Shown here one piece after another: positions 25,401-33,987 of a stretch of DNA of 64,000 bases (position 1 is the stretch's first letter; each line of letters starts with the position of its first letter). The position numbers were made by a program, and so were the translations under genes. This DNA comes from Paenibacillus sp. FSL W8-0186 (lineage in GTDB: Bacteria; Bacillota; Bacilli; Paenibacillales; Paenibacillaceae): NCBI RefSeq assembly GCF_037969765.1, contig NZ_CP150207.1, positions 5,401,501-5,465,500 on the forward strand, written 5' to 3'. A model generated the notes under the pieces. It saw only the letters and a list, made by a program, of their open reading frames with translations, made no database searches and was not told the DNA's origin.

Positions 25401-26499
25401 AGTTGAAGCAATTCACAACTCCAACTCCTTGAACTTCCAAATCGCTGCTGGAGATCAGGCGAAGCAAGCGGAGCTCGAAATTCCCGCAGAAGTAATTGCC
25501 GCCCTGGCCGCCAAAGGACCGCAGAGCAGCCTGTCGCTGCTTCTGGACGGAAGGGAGCACCGGATTCCTGCAGCTCTGATTGCCGGAGAAGGAAACGCGA
25601 GCATTTCTATCGTGTCTCCGGCTCCAGCTGAAACAGCCGCCCTGAAGGAGCTGCTGCCGGGCAAGAAGATGCTGACTGAGCCTACCGTACTCCGAATCGA
25701 AAAACGGAACGCGGATAACACGACAATAGGGCTCAAGCATTTCGGCAAGTCCATGGTGAGCGAATTTATTACACTGGATGCAGGCGGCATCGACGTCAAA
25801 AGCCTCATCGGTATCGTCTATATTCCAGACAGCAATGAAATCCGTTCTGTGCCTACCGTCGTTAAAGTCAATTCCGATGGTACCATCACTGTGGAAATCA
25901 AGAAAACGGGCAACGGTATTTATGCATTGGCCCAATCCAGCCTCCCTAACCTTCTTGATGTCTCGCCTTGGGCCACAAAGGATGTGGCTGAGGCTATAGC
26001 CAAGTTAATCGCAGCAAGCGAGAATGCCCAGCATTTTGGAGGCAAGCAGGAAACGACCCGCGCTGAAATCATATCGATGATTGTAAGAGGCCTGGGGATT
26101 ATTCCTGAAACGAGCGAATCGGTGTTTGCCGATGTAGATCCGCAATCAAAGTATGCAAATGATATTGCCGCTGCTTATGCCGCAGGGCTGATCAAGGGCA
26201 GAACAGGCACTGCCTTCGATCCAAATGGCCTGGTTACCCGACAGGAGCTGGCGATCATGCTCGCCAATGCGATGAGCTATGCAGGCAAAGAGAATGCTGC
26301 AGGAGCGGGAGCATTGGACAGATTTAAAGATCAGCAGGCCATTGCTTCCTATGCCCGGGAGGCTATGGCGTCCATGGTAGAGCACAACATTATTCATGGA
26401 ATGTCAGCTGACGAACTGGCTCCTGGGGCGTATGTGACCCGTGAGCAGAACATAGCTGCCGTCATGAGAATGCTGCGGGCACTGCAATTATCGAATTAA
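22489..26499 (+). CDS. Multidomain chitinase: FN3 repeats, GH18, FN3, SLH anchor
   Basis: About 1336 residues, exported. ATG 22489 has AGGGGTG upstream and is followed by a signal peptide (basic KRAKWMVW, hydrophobic core, AHA-AD cleavage). In order: two unusual FN3-like modules with a conserved IDVW(H/N)ADTD motif (about 65-255), two regular FN3 modules (about 255-435), a GH18 catalytic domain (about 440-810) with DGLDIDWEYP and catalytic Glu574, one more FN3, a Gly/Ser-Pro linker, a beta-rich domain, and three SLH motifs (about 1160-1336) for the S-layer/secondary wall polymer. It should stay on the cell surface and cut chitin. A TTG at 22402 extends the frame but would cover the cre box. 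Confidence 0.93.
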   Translation: MVNSMIPRKRAKWMVWFLIFALAFTPLLSSITAHAADGSAPQSTDSSANAPATVTSSTYAPQDPLAPQNLRVIPSSITSTEAAIEWDYDPNDPNHKADIDVWHADTDEYFTWGSGDSRTIDSLKPNTTYRLYATWYERPAPGAALRHKSNVVEFTTLDGPGKPEKTAGPANLRLVEVTHNQATFEWDYLPNDPNDIDVWNADTDGYITWGNLTTHAVSGLEPETTYRIYITWYDHRPSKAFKSNILEFTTTADNTVYEEAPLAPPSHLKVTDVSADKVTLSWGSSPRAAGYHIYVNGTLEGTTSGHNNTTITYGPLKTGETYTFAVSAVNDDEPPSENSNLVHMNWGELAQPKGLQIATSTRSLAALGWAPVPGATSYDIYQNGMKVGSSSENRYLAKGLEEGSTYRYKIVAANRLWSSAESEEITVVPGSNYNNITYYSSWSASPTGRNFHPKDIDVSQITHINYAFADLCWKKFGSAARACEDPNIPAQNRYVYNGEMIIGDPEFDFVNFKSLAEVRDQNPHLKLLISVGGWSWSNHFSNMARTEETRRSFADSAVKFLREYKLDGLDIDWEYPVEGGEDDNSRSPEDPVNFTLLMKTVREALDAAGSEDNKYYLLTIASGQGDNFVRNADLANSVQYLDFINIMTYDFSGSWETLAHHNSPLLYDKEHPLATSTAPRNHVLGGLLGHLIGGVPQHKLMAGVPYYGKAWADCPANGQYQTCGSILPGTWEAGILDFTDIEENFLNKNGYVRYWNEAAKVPYLYSEDTKGFVTYNDQVTMMYTASIVKSLDIAGVMSWDVSGDRNRTLTTQLVHDLPIDGRVNSSALAAPGQLALASKSANSLQIQWGAVTEATEYEVYVNNAMVGTTTASQYTINSLSPNTAYQIHVLAIAKSDEQIEKVSAASNVLTAQTSIGAGSGGSGGSGSSGTSSSGSGSTPPAPQKPKPEGQLDAKVVLDGSKALVTLPADTAVEAIHNSNSLNFQIAAGDQAKQAELEIPAEVIAALAAKGPQSSLSLLLDGREHRIPAALIAGEGNASISIVSPAPAETAALKELLPGKKMLTEPTVLRIEKRNADNTTIGLKHFGKSMVSEFITLDAGGIDVKSLIGIVYIPDSNEIRSVPTVVKVNSDGTITVEIKKTGNGIYALAQSSLPNLLDVSPWATKDVAEAIAKLIAASENAQHFGGKQETTRAEIISMIVRGLGIIPETSESVFADVDPQSKYANDIAAAYAAGLIKGRTGTAFDPNGLVTRQELAIMLANAMSYAGKENAAGAGALDRFKDQQAIASYAREAMASMVEHNIIHGMSADELAPGAYVTREQNIAAVMRMLRALQLSN

Positions 26500-26530
26500 T
26501 GGCTCTACGCCAATGATCTGCACAACCCAA

Positions 26531-26570
26531 AAAGCAGCAAGCCCCCTCTATAAGGGAGGCTTGCTGCTTT
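26531..26570. terminator. Bidirectional terminator between chitinase and hexosaminidase genes
   Basis: AAAGCAGCAAGCC and GGCTTGCTGCTTT form a 13-bp stem around CCCTCTATAAGGGA, flanked by A-rich and T-rich ends, between convergent genes. Confidence 0.85.
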
Positions 26571-26611
26571 ACTTCTTCACGGCACAACAGCCGACCGTTG
26601 GGCCTATAAAT

Positions 26612-28522
26612 TTAAAATGGATTGATGACATGGAAAAAGACGTTTGGCGAGGCCATGCGGTAATAATAACTGCACCAGCCCGCCCCCTTCTGATTGAAGC
26701 GGTTGACCGAGCTGTATACCAGCCGATCCTGCTCCAGCTCTTCAATGGCCGGAATTCGGCCGTCTACGTAGTCAAGCAGCCTTACTGCAGCCGTGTCCAG
26801 CCGACTCAAGACTCCGCCATAACGGATATCGATAACCTCCCAGCCGAACGGCTTGAACATCCGCAGCCATTGAGAGCGATGCGCGGCTCTCAGCTCCTTG
26901 ACCGCGGCCGCAATGGACGGCAGCACCGCCTCCGCAATACGCCGCAGCTCGGCTTGATCGCCGGAGTCATAGGCCCGCTTCAGTTCAAGGCCAATTTCGC
27001 TTTTTTGCTTCAACACCGCGCACAGCTTCTCCGGCACGTCGAACAAATAATCCAGTTCGGCATCCTTTACGCGCACCCGGCGAATTTCCTCCTCAAGCTG
27101 CGCATAATGATCCGCCATGGCCAGCCCCTCAATCTGCTTATCAAACAGCCCCAGCAGCACATCCTGATACAGCAGAAATTTGGATGGGTTGCTCTGCTTG
27201 CTGTTATTGGGCTCCGAGCCGGGCGTCTCATCCAGATCCTTGAATTTCAGGAATGCCTCAGCCTCGATGCCTGTACAGAACTTCACCCGTTCCGCCACCT
27301 GGCTCCAGGCCAATTCTCCTTCCGTGTAGGCATGCTCCGCGTAAAACTGCAAGCCGAGCAGTGCCGCATACGGATTCCCCTCCATGCCGTCGTCGCCCCA
27401 CATCGTGGCGTAGACTTCACGAATGCCCTCCTGCTTACATACCTGAAGCGCCGAATCCGTAGCGTTCAGGGACAGCCCATAGTTCACGCCAAAGGTGTTG
27501 AACACCCAAATTCCCCCGGCAAATGCCAGATTGCAGCCCAGCGGCCGATGCTTCGCAATCAGCTTTACATAATCCTCTTTGTCGATGTGCGCGTAATCCC
27601 AGTACACCATATCCACATCCTTTGGAATTCTTCGCGCCATTTCCTCAGGGATCTGTGTCTCGGTATCATAATGCTCCGCCCCGTCCTTCGAGGCGAATTT
27701 CAAGAACATGTCGCTCCACATCATCGGCTTCAGTCCCCGGCGGCGCACCATCTCGAGCACCTTCTCCAAATGGCCGGTCATGATTTCAAATCTATCTACA
27801 TATCCGTTCCGATCCAGATATTTGCCCCGGCCCAGTTCTTCCGCTTCATCCATGCCAATATGGATCTTCCGGCTGCGGAACGGGGCGCTGACCGCTTCGA
27901 TCATCCGGTCGACCAGCTCCTCAGTTCTCTCGTCTCCAACCAGGAGCGCTCCCTTCGTGTCTTTATAGAAGGACACCGGTTCCCATTTTAGGAATTCCTC
28001 CAGGTGCGCAAGGGTCTGGATGCTTGGGAATGCCTCAATTCCAAATTGATCCGCATAATCATCGATTTCCCGGAGCTCATCCTGCGTATAACGTCCCCGC
28101 ATATAACCGAAGTAAGGCTCGCCGCTAATTTCATAGGTATCCTCGAGATACAGCATCACCGTGTTTAGACCCATCAACGCCATTTTTCGCAGCAAAAACC
28201 TGAAGCTGTCCAACGTTAGGACGCCATTGCGGGACAAGTCGAACATCGGGCCGATCGTGTCAAACTGCTCCGTTTCCCGAATTGTAAAAGGCCTGCCGTT
28301 TCGGCCATACTGCACAAGCAGCCCCAATCCCCGAAAGAATTGGTGCTTCCTGGCGAAGCGGATGTATGCCCCGCCTTCGTTCAATCCGATTTCAAGATCG
28401 CCGGCAGAGTATTCTACCTGAACGGGAAGACCGGCCTCATCTTCCGTAAAGGCAATTTCCTGGGACAAGGCCTGAATTCCAGGCCGCAGAGACGTCACTT
28501 CTCCTTCAAAGCGCAGCTTCAT
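26612..28522 (-). CDS. GH20 beta-N-acetylhexosaminidase, cytoplasmic
   Basis: A 636-residue enzyme without a signal peptide. The catalytic Asp225-Glu226 pair lies in KIHIGMDEAEELG, and the (beta/alpha)8 barrel starts around GPMFDLSRNGVLTLDSFRF. The family uses Asp-Glu with substrate-assisted catalysis to remove terminal GlcNAc or GalNAc. It converges on the surface chitinase gene; together they fit chitin breakdown with intracellular finishing of chitooligosaccharides. It resembles the Paenibacillus Hex1 type more than the secreted GH20 type. GGAGGGG precedes the ATG. The palindrome AAAGCGCTTT (28569-28578) lies 47 bases upstream and is a weak cre-like site. Confidence 0.9.
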   Translation of the reverse strand: MKLRFEGEVTSLRPGIQALSQEIAFTEDEAGLPVQVEYSAGDLEIGLNEGGAYIRFARKHQFFRGLGLLVQYGRNGRPFTIRETEQFDTIGPMFDLSRNGVLTLDSFRFLLRKMALMGLNTVMLYLEDTYEISGEPYFGYMRGRYTQDELREIDDYADQFGIEAFPSIQTLAHLEEFLKWEPVSFYKDTKGALLVGDERTEELVDRMIEAVSAPFRSRKIHIGMDEAEELGRGKYLDRNGYVDRFEIMTGHLEKVLEMVRRRGLKPMMWSDMFLKFASKDGAEHYDTETQIPEEMARRIPKDVDMVYWDYAHIDKEDYVKLIAKHRPLGCNLAFAGGIWVFNTFGVNYGLSLNATDSALQVCKQEGIREVYATMWGDDGMEGNPYAALLGLQFYAEHAYTEGELAWSQVAERVKFCTGIEAEAFLKFKDLDETPGSEPNNSKQSNPSKFLLYQDVLLGLFDKQIEGLAMADHYAQLEEEIRRVRVKDAELDYLFDVPEKLCAVLKQKSEIGLELKRAYDSGDQAELRRIAEAVLPSIAAAVKELRAAHRSQWLRMFKPFGWEVIDIRYGGVLSRLDTAAVRLLDYVDGRIPAIEELEQDRLVYSSVNRFNQKGAGWCSYYYRMASPNVFFHVINPF

Positions 28523-28568
28523 TTTTCCCCTCCTAATATACAGGCTTTTTCCACGCTATCCAGAATAT

Positions 28569-28578
28569 AAAGCGCTTT
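28569..28578. promoter_or_regulatory. Palindrome AAAGCGCTTT upstream of the GH20 gene
   Basis: A perfect 10-bp palindrome with the cre core, but only about 10 of 14 consensus positions match. It could be a second, weaker CcpA site in the same chitin pathway. Confidence 0.35.
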
Positions 28579-28691
28579 ACTACCTACTATACTAGAAAAA
28601 ATATAGCCTAAAGGGGGAAATTCCTCTGATCATTTTCATGGATCAACTACTAAATAAAATAAGATAAACGTAGTAGGCCATTGGCATTATA

Positions 28692-28719
28692 TTGACATTA
28701 TTCCACATAATTATACAAT
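28692..28719 (+). promoter_or_regulatory. Promoter of the coiled-coil/deacetylase pair
   Basis: TTGACA (28692-28697), 16 bases, TACAAT (28714-28719), about 120 bases upstream of the first gene. TGACATT and AATGTCA (28693-28699 and 28717-28723) form an inverted repeat over both boxes, which may be an operator. Nothing else coding is seen in 28523-28839. Confidence 0.6.
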
Positions 28720-28839
28720 GTCATTAGATAGATTTATTTTTGATACGTCGTATTTCATACATAACTACTACTTTAGTAATGTTTTTCACATTTTTTAGGT
28801 CAGAACTGTCTAAACTATTTTATTTTAGGAGACGAAGCT

Positions 28840-29574
28840 ATGGCTAGGGATACTAAAAATAAGTCAATGGGTTGGTTGAAAGGCGTTCTTTCTAATTCAA
28901 ATGAACCTGTTCCAACTGCCACAGAAGGGGTAGAAGAACCTCTAGAGCTAGTCGAAGATACGGTTAGCCACAAGGAAGTACCCAGTCCATCGGAAAGCTC
29001 TAGCAAGAAATACATGCTTTCTAAAGAGAATCTTGATAAAGTATCTCTGGATTTAGTCGTTTCTCTTGAGAACATGCTGAATGAGCGGCAATTGATTTTG
29101 TACAAAAACGAAGATTATGAGCAGCAGCTACAGACGGCAAATGAAGCGATCAGCCGTTTAAAGTATGATCTGGTCAAGAAGGAACAGATTATTCAAGATA
29201 AAAGCAAGGAAATCCGCACGCTGGAAACTAGCCTGACCAACAAGCAAATGGCTTATGACCAGCTTCTCGAAGACTATAAAGAGTATCAAAGTACGGCAAA
29301 CCACGACTTCGAGAAGGTGTCCAGCCAGCTGGAGAAAGAAATCAACAAGTATAACCTGCTCAAAGAAGAGTCGGCGAATATCCAGTATCAAAATATGCTA
29401 ACGATGAGAGAACTGGAAGAGAGAATCCGAGAGTTGGAAGCTGAGAACACGAAGTTCGAGGCACAATACGCAAAAATTTTGGCGGAAAAAGCCGAGTTAA
29501 TGCAGACGATCAACGATTTTACAGAGCGGATGTCGTTCTCCTTCTCATCAAAATCCACTTCCACTTCCGAATAA
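28840..29574 (+). CDS. Coiled-coil protein of unknown function
   Basis: A 244-residue acidic protein. After a short N-terminus (MGWLKGVLSN) and a Pro/Ser/Glu-rich stretch, residues about 60-225 form one long coiled coil rich in Glu, Lys, Gln and Leu heptads, and the end is Ser/Thr-rich (SFSFSSKSTSTSE). No signal peptide or membrane helix. TTAGGAGACG precedes the ATG. It is 43 bases upstream of a membrane-bound deacetylase on the same strand, so it may help position that enzyme at the envelope; this is inference. I do not recognise a family. Confidence 0.75.
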   Translation: MARDTKNKSMGWLKGVLSNSNEPVPTATEGVEEPLELVEDTVSHKEVPSPSESSSKKYMLSKENLDKVSLDLVVSLENMLNERQLILYKNEDYEQQLQTANEAISRLKYDLVKKEQIIQDKSKEIRTLETSLTNKQMAYDQLLEDYKEYQSTANHDFEKVSSQLEKEINKYNLLKEESANIQYQNMLTMRELEERIRELEAENTKFEAQYAKILAEKAELMQTINDFTERMSFSFSSKSTSTSE

Positions 29575-29617
29575 TGACTACCTGCTCTCTAGTCACTGCT
29601 AGAGAAAGGAGATATCT

Positions 29618-30883
29618 ATGTCCGTGCAAGTCTATCAGGTGAAGCTGCTAGAGCTTCATTCCGTCCATAAAGAGCTAGATCAATCCTATTTGCGAGTCAA
29701 GTTGACCTCTGATCAAGAATTAGAGCTGCTGTGGCATATCGACGAGGAAACAGCAGAAAGCCTGCTGGCCGTCCTGGAACCGGAAGGGGTCTACAAATAT
29801 AGATTATCCTTCCATAGCTCTTGGAATTCCGTCAAAAACCAATACGAAAGCTTCCTGACCAAAACCTACCGCGATCAAAGCGAGAGAGTCTATTTCTCCT
29901 GCTCGGAAGCCTATGTAAGCGGATTAAACGCGATCAAGAACAATGAGCCCGTCAGCGAAATCCAAACCCGGTCAGTTGGATCCGAGGCGCCGCCTCCACA
30001 GGAGTCCCAAGCAGCGAAGGAGACCCGTCAGCCTAAGCTCCAGCGCAGGCTAACCTGGTCGGCAGTGGCGTTATTGAGCCTGGTTTTCACGGTTCTGCTG
30101 GGATCTTCTATGCCAACTTTTATCTATAAGGCAGCCAGCGGTGAAGTGGCGAACGCAAGTTTCGGCGAGAGCGAAGTCAACAGAAATTTCGCCGGATACG
30201 TGGCTGGCCATAGAGCTGTTACCGTTAGCGCACAATTTAAAGCCAGCTCCAACAGCGAACCGAGACAACCTCTGCAGGAGTCCGTTCAATCAGCTTTACC
30301 GGCCGTAGCTCTGGAGGAGACCGTTACCTTCAACCTTCCTAAAGGCAAGGTGGCGCTGACCTTTGACGACGGCCCCTCGAAGTATACTAAGGCGATTACG
30401 GATATCCTGACGGAGCATGAAGTTGGGGGCAGCTTCTTTTTTATCGGGAAAAACGTTAAGAAATACCCTGAATCGGTGCAATACGCAAAATCAAGCGGGT
30501 ACACAGTTGGCAGCCACAGCATGAATCATTTGGAATTGCCCAAGCTGTCTAGCGATAAACAAAAGTATGAAATTACGCATCCCAATGAGCTGATTCAGAA
30601 AATCACCAACGAGCCTGTCGTGCTGTTCCGGCCTCCTTACGGAGCCCACAATGATTCGATCACCGACATCGTCCGTGGAATCGATAACAAGATGGTGCTA
30701 TGGAACGTCGATACCAAGGATTGGGAGAGCCGGGATGCCGAGAAAATTTACAATTCCGTAGCAAAGGCCAAAGTTGACGGATCGATTATTCTTCTCCATG
30801 AGTCCCAGGCCACGGTTGACGCTTTGCCGCGAATCATTCAGTTCCTGAAGGAACAGAACCTGGAGCTTGTAAATTTGCAATAA
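29618..30883 (+). CDS. Membrane-anchored polysaccharide deacetylase with a novel cytoplasmic N-domain
   Basis: A 421-residue protein. Residues 1-125 form a soluble domain I do not recognise (VYQVKLLELHSVHKELDQ... and LRVKLTSDQELELLWHID). One membrane helix follows (about 145-165), then a 70-residue linker and a NodB homology domain (about 240-420) with TFDDGP, HSMNH, RPPYG, DTKDWE and LLHE, so the metal-binding Asp-His-His site is complete. It should deacetylate peptidoglycan or another GlcNAc polymer outside the membrane. The cytoplasmic N-domain next to a coiled-coil partner gene suggests regulation from inside. AAGGAGATATCT precedes the ATG. Confidence 0.87.
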   Translation: MSVQVYQVKLLELHSVHKELDQSYLRVKLTSDQELELLWHIDEETAESLLAVLEPEGVYKYRLSFHSSWNSVKNQYESFLTKTYRDQSERVYFSCSEAYVSGLNAIKNNEPVSEIQTRSVGSEAPPPQESQAAKETRQPKLQRRLTWSAVALLSLVFTVLLGSSMPTFIYKAASGEVANASFGESEVNRNFAGYVAGHRAVTVSAQFKASSNSEPRQPLQESVQSALPAVALEETVTFNLPKGKVALTFDDGPSKYTKAITDILTEHEVGGSFFFIGKNVKKYPESVQYAKSSGYTVGSHSMNHLELPKLSSDKQKYEITHPNELIQKITNEPVVLFRPPYGAHNDSITDIVRGIDNKMVLWNVDTKDWESRDAEKIYNSVAKAKVDGSIILLHESQATVDALPRIIQFLKEQNLELVNLQ

Positions 30884-30890
30884 CCCTAAA

Positions 30891-30916
30891 GACCACCCCT
30901 TCGGGTGGTCCTTTTT
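30891..30916 (+). terminator. Terminator after the deacetylase gene
   Basis: GACCACCC-CTTC-GGGTGGTC followed by CTTTTT; an ideal intrinsic terminator with a UUCG-like loop. Confidence 0.9.
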
Positions 30917-30979
30917 AGAGAGAGTTCCCGGCAGACGTGTTCTGCTCCGCAATATTTTCCTTACCTTCCAATTGCCCGC

Positions 30980-31954
30980 CTATTGTGTGTACTCCCCGCC
31001 GTGCAAATAACGAACCGTACCCGCATCGAGCTGAAGATCGCCTGCGCTTGCGCTTTCCTCCAGCTGCTGCCTGGTGCGGCAGCCGACAATCGGAAACGTG
31101 GCAAACGGCTGCGACGTCAAATACGCAAGCGCTATTTCGGTCCCAGAGCGGCCAAGCTGCCCCGCAAGCTCCTGAACCCTGTTCAGCCGCGCAAAGTTGG
31201 CCTCATTGTAGAACATATCAGCGACACTGGGCTTGGAACGATCTTCAGGACGGAATTTTCCGCTGAAAAATCCCTGTGCCTGAGACGTATACGGGATAGC
31301 CGCAAGCCCTGTCTTGATATGATAATCCAGCATCTGCCCGTCCATCTGGACAGTGGTTGGATCCGCCAGGCTCCCCGGGTTCACCTCAGCCAAGCTCCAC
31401 TGCATCTGATTGGCTACAAAGGGCTGTTTTCCCGTAGAGACAGCATACTGCCTAGCCGCCTCGATGCGCTCGGTCGTCCAATTGGAGCAAGCATAGTAAC
31501 GAATGCGCCCCGCCTGAACGTGCGCATGCAGGGAATCGATAATTTCCTCAACCGGGCGGGAGGGATCATCGCGATGCAGCCAATATAAATCGATCACATC
31601 GGTTCCCAAATGGGTCAAGCTCTTCTCCAAATCCAACGAAATATCTTCTGGCGAGAGCCTGCTTGCCAGGAGATTGTCAAAAGGCGGATGCCCTCCCTTG
31701 GTGGCAAGGATAATCTTGTCCCGGTTTCTCCTGCTCTGCAGCCATTTTCCAATCGTCTTCTCGCTCACGCTCTTTACTTCGCTTTCCCAATCGGAGTACA
31801 CGCTCGCCGTGTCAATGAAATTACCCCCGAGGCCGCAATAAGCGTCCATCAGAGCAAAAGAATCGGCCTCGCCAATCGCACCGCCGATCGTTGCCGTTCC
31901 GAAGCATATCCGGGAAGCATGCAGCTCGGTATGCGGTATTGTTGCATATTTCAT
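30980..31954 (-). CDS. Aldo/keto reductase
   Basis: About 324 residues, starting at ATG 31954 behind GAGGAGGG. The AKR barrel shows GGNFIDTASVYSDW with the catalytic Asp and Tyr, Lys in ILATKGG, and His in YWLHRDDPSR, plus the NADP end IPIVG-like FPIVGCRT. It is the last gene of a co-oriented series that starts with GH9 and a LacI regulator, so sugar or sugar-ketone reduction is a fair guess; the exact substrate is unknown. Confidence 0.9.
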   Translation of the reverse strand: MKYATIPHTELHASRICFGTATIGGAIGEADSFALMDAYCGLGGNFIDTASVYSDWESEVKSVSEKTIGKWLQSRRNRDKIILATKGGHPPFDNLLASRLSPEDISLDLEKSLTHLGTDVIDLYWLHRDDPSRPVEEIIDSLHAHVQAGRIRYYACSNWTTERIEAARQYAVSTGKQPFVANQMQWSLAEVNPGSLADPTTVQMDGQMLDYHIKTGLAAIPYTSQAQGFFSGKFRPEDRSKPSVADMFYNEANFARLNRVQELAGQLGRSGTEIALAYLTSQPFATFPIVGCRTRQQLEESASAGDLQLDAGTVRYLHGGEYTQ

Positions 31955-32026
31955 AGGAACCCTCCTCACTGAATAAAACGATGCTCATTCTCTAAAGTAT
32001 CGCACTTCAGCAGTACATAAAGCAAA

Positions 32027-32058
32027 GGGGAACACCACCCTTTACGGGCGGTATTCCC
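32027..32058 (-). terminator. Hairpin after the ThuA-like gene
   Basis: GGGAACACC and GGTATTCCC pair imperfectly; the stem lies directly downstream of the ThuA-like gene on the minus strand and is followed by a T/G-rich stretch. Confidence 0.5.
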
Positions 32059-32065
32059 TCTCCAA

Positions 32066-32716
32066 TCAGAGCTTGGCGCACCAGGCAACCAGGCTTCTCA
32101 TCACCTTAATAAACCACGGCATCAGCAGGCCATCGGATAAATGAGCCGGCGTGATGCAGCCGACACGGCCAGACCCGTAGCTGTGATACCAGCCGGCCAC
32201 GGCTTCTCCGTCCTTGGAGGACGAGCGCATAAATATATTCGTCTCTTCCTCCTTACATTCGACAAAATAATGCTCGTCCAGGAAGCTGAAAGCCTCTCCT
32301 AAGTCGCCCAGCTCCGTTCCGGCCACCGGCGTATAAGTCACAACACTGGGCTCTGGATGCATAAGGAAGCGGCCGCGAAGCATTCTCACATATTCCCCGT
32401 CTTCCGGATAAGATGCCAGTCCCGAATGCCATGCCAGCCATGCTCCCCCGCCGGCCACATATTTCTCGATCTGCCCGGCCGCCTGTTCTGTCATCCAGTA
32501 CCTCACCTGCTCCGCTTCCGGATCGATGTAATTCCCGGCAAACAAAACAACTAAATCGGGCGATTTGACCAATTCTTGCTCTAACTGCCCGACAACCGCA
32601 TATGTGACCTGAGCTTGAGCCTTGCTCGTAAAAGGCTCGATAACCCGCTCCCAAGATTGCCTGGCCAGTTCTCCATCATGATAATAATCGCCAACGACTA
32701 CGAGTATACGCTTCAT
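32066..32716 (-). CDS. ThuA-like protein (class I glutamine amidotransferase fold)
   Basis: A 216-residue protein of the ThuA family: KRILVVVGDYYHDGE at the start, LVVLFAGNYI, GGGAWLAWHSG at the nucleophile-elbow position (no Cys, as in ThuA), and HEPSVVTYTP-like and GWYHSYGSGRVG segments. ThuA in rhizobia works with ThuB in oxidative trehalose/disaccharide use. Here it follows SDR, VOC and LacI genes downstream of a GH9 enzyme, which fits keto-sugar handling; this is inference. It is 26 bases from the SDR gene. Confidence 0.85.
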   Translation of the reverse strand: MKRILVVVGDYYHDGELARQSWERVIEPFTSKAQAQVTYAVVGQLEQELVKSPDLVVLFAGNYIDPEAEQVRYWMTEQAAGQIEKYVAGGGAWLAWHSGLASYPEDGEYVRMLRGRFLMHPEPSVVTYTPVAGTELGDLGEAFSFLDEHYFVECKEEETNIFMRSSSKDGEAVAGWYHSYGSGRVGCITPAHLSDGLLMPWFIKVMRSLVAWCAKL

Positions 32717-32742
32717 CCATCATCATCTCCGTTCCGCCCTGC

Positions 32743-33444
32743 TTAATACGGCATAGGCTCTCCTTTATGAGTAATCATCCAGCTCTCTTGCGCAGGCACA
32801 ACCTTCCTCTCGGCCAGATTCAGCAGGCCAATGGCCGTATCCCCAGGGTCTCCTGGCGCTTGCTCTCCCCCCATCGGCGTTCGAATCCACCCCGGGTGGA
32901 CGTTATACACGGCGAAGCCTTGAGGTGCGAGCTCCTTGCGCAGCTGCGCCGAGAAGAACGACAGCGCGCTCTTGGACAGTGCATACGGATAATCCCGTCC
33001 ATACGCCGCCGTAAAGCAACCCGCCTCCGAGCTGATATTGATAATGCAAGGCCTCGCACTTCGGCGAAGCAGCGGCAGGAAGTGCTTGACCATTTTCATC
33101 GGCCCGTAAAGATTGGTCATCATTGAGCGCTCCACCTCTGCCATATCGAGCTGCTCCAGCTTCTTATCGCGGGCAATAAGAATTCCCGCATTGTTAATCA
33201 GCACATCCACCGTGCCCCATCGTCGTTCAACGGCGTTCTTCGCTGCAATAATTTCGCTTTCTACATTCACGTCCAGCTGAATCAGCTCCAGCTGTCCAGG
33301 ATGCTCCTGCCGCGTGGCCTCGAACTGCTCATGGCTCTGCTGCAAATTGCGAACACCCGCAATGACATGATGCCCGCCTTTAAGCGCTTCGCTGACCGTA
33401 GAGAAACCCAGCCCTTTGCTCGCGCCCGTAATTAGAATATTCAT
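32743..33444 (-). CDS. Short-chain dehydrogenase/reductase
   Basis: About 233 residues from ATG 33444. It has the NAD(P) loop TGASKGLG, NNAG at the strand-4 position, the catalytic Ser (NISSEAG) and YxxxK as YALSK. The C-terminal HPGWIRTPMGG is typical of the YciK/sniffer-like group. It lies 33 bases after the VOC gene and 26 before the ThuA-like gene on the same strand. Substrate not known. Confidence 0.9.
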   Translation of the reverse strand: MNILITGASKGLGFSTVSEALKGGHHVIAGVRNLQQSHEQFEATRQEHPGQLELIQLDVNVESEIIAAKNAVERRWGTVDVLINNAGILIARDKKLEQLDMAEVERSMMTNLYGPMKMVKHFLPLLRRSARPCIINISSEAGCFTAAYGRDYPYALSKSALSFFSAQLRKELAPQGFAVYNVHPGWIRTPMGGEQAPGDPGDTAIGLLNLAERKVVPAQESWMITHKGEPMPY

Positions 33445-33477
33445 CCCCACTCGCCACCTTCTTCAGCAATCTGTCTG

Positions 33478-33933
33478 TTAGTTATCGTTCTCAAGCAGTT
33501 CCACCATCACCTTCAACTCCTTGAACGTATCCATATACGCATAACGGCCCCCCGTGTACTCGCCTCTCTGAATCAGCGGCATCTGATTCGCCTCCAAGAC
33601 TGCGATCTTCTCCTTCATCCCTTTGATGACAAAAGCGATATGGTGCACCCCTTCGCCCTGCTCGTCCAGGAACTCCCGCCACGTTGAAGGATGCTCGTCC
33701 GGTTCAATCAGCTCCACCTGCAGCTGCCCGCAATCGAGGAAAGCGAGCTTGGCGCGGGCCTCCGAAGACGCTCCCTTAAATTCGGTTCGAGCGACATCTA
33801 CAGTGTCCGTCCAGAACCACTTCGGCTTCTCTATTCCGAAAAAATCCGCATAACTCTGGGATACTTTGTCGATGTCGCGTACAATAATGCCGATCTGCGT
33901 AATGACATTTGTTCCTAAAAATCCTTTATCCAT
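33478..33933 (-). CDS. VOC-superfamily protein (glyoxalase/dioxygenase fold)
   Basis: A 151-residue protein with two beta-alpha-beta-beta-beta units: TQIGIIVRDIDKVSQSYADF at the start and GEGVHHIAFVIKGM in the second half; metal ligands are His and Glu (VELIEP). It resembles methylmalonyl-CoA epimerase-like VOC members. It follows the LacI gene by 54 bases in the GH9/LacI series. Reaction unknown. Confidence 0.85.
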   Translation of the reverse strand: MDKGFLGTNVITQIGIIVRDIDKVSQSYADFFGIEKPKWFWTDTVDVARTEFKGASSEARAKLAFLDCGQLQVELIEPDEHPSTWREFLDEQGEGVHHIAFVIKGMKEKIAVLEANQMPLIQRGEYTGGRYAYMDTFKELKVMVELLENDN

Positions 33934-33987
33934 GGGATCATGCTCCTTTTCGATGGGTCTATATTGGGGTTAGTATGTGTTGCCGCC

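Noticed and set aside
25252-25935. 227-codon minus-strand frame inside the chitinase gene
   Set aside because: Antisense to the linker and SLH-proximal part; no RBS, no family.
26513-27991. 492-codon open frame on the plus strand opposite the GH20 gene
   Set aside because: It lies fully antisense to a gene with clear GH20 catalytic motifs, has no family features and shows the His/Arg/Leu-rich composition typical of an antisense shadow. The bidirectional terminator also lies at its start.
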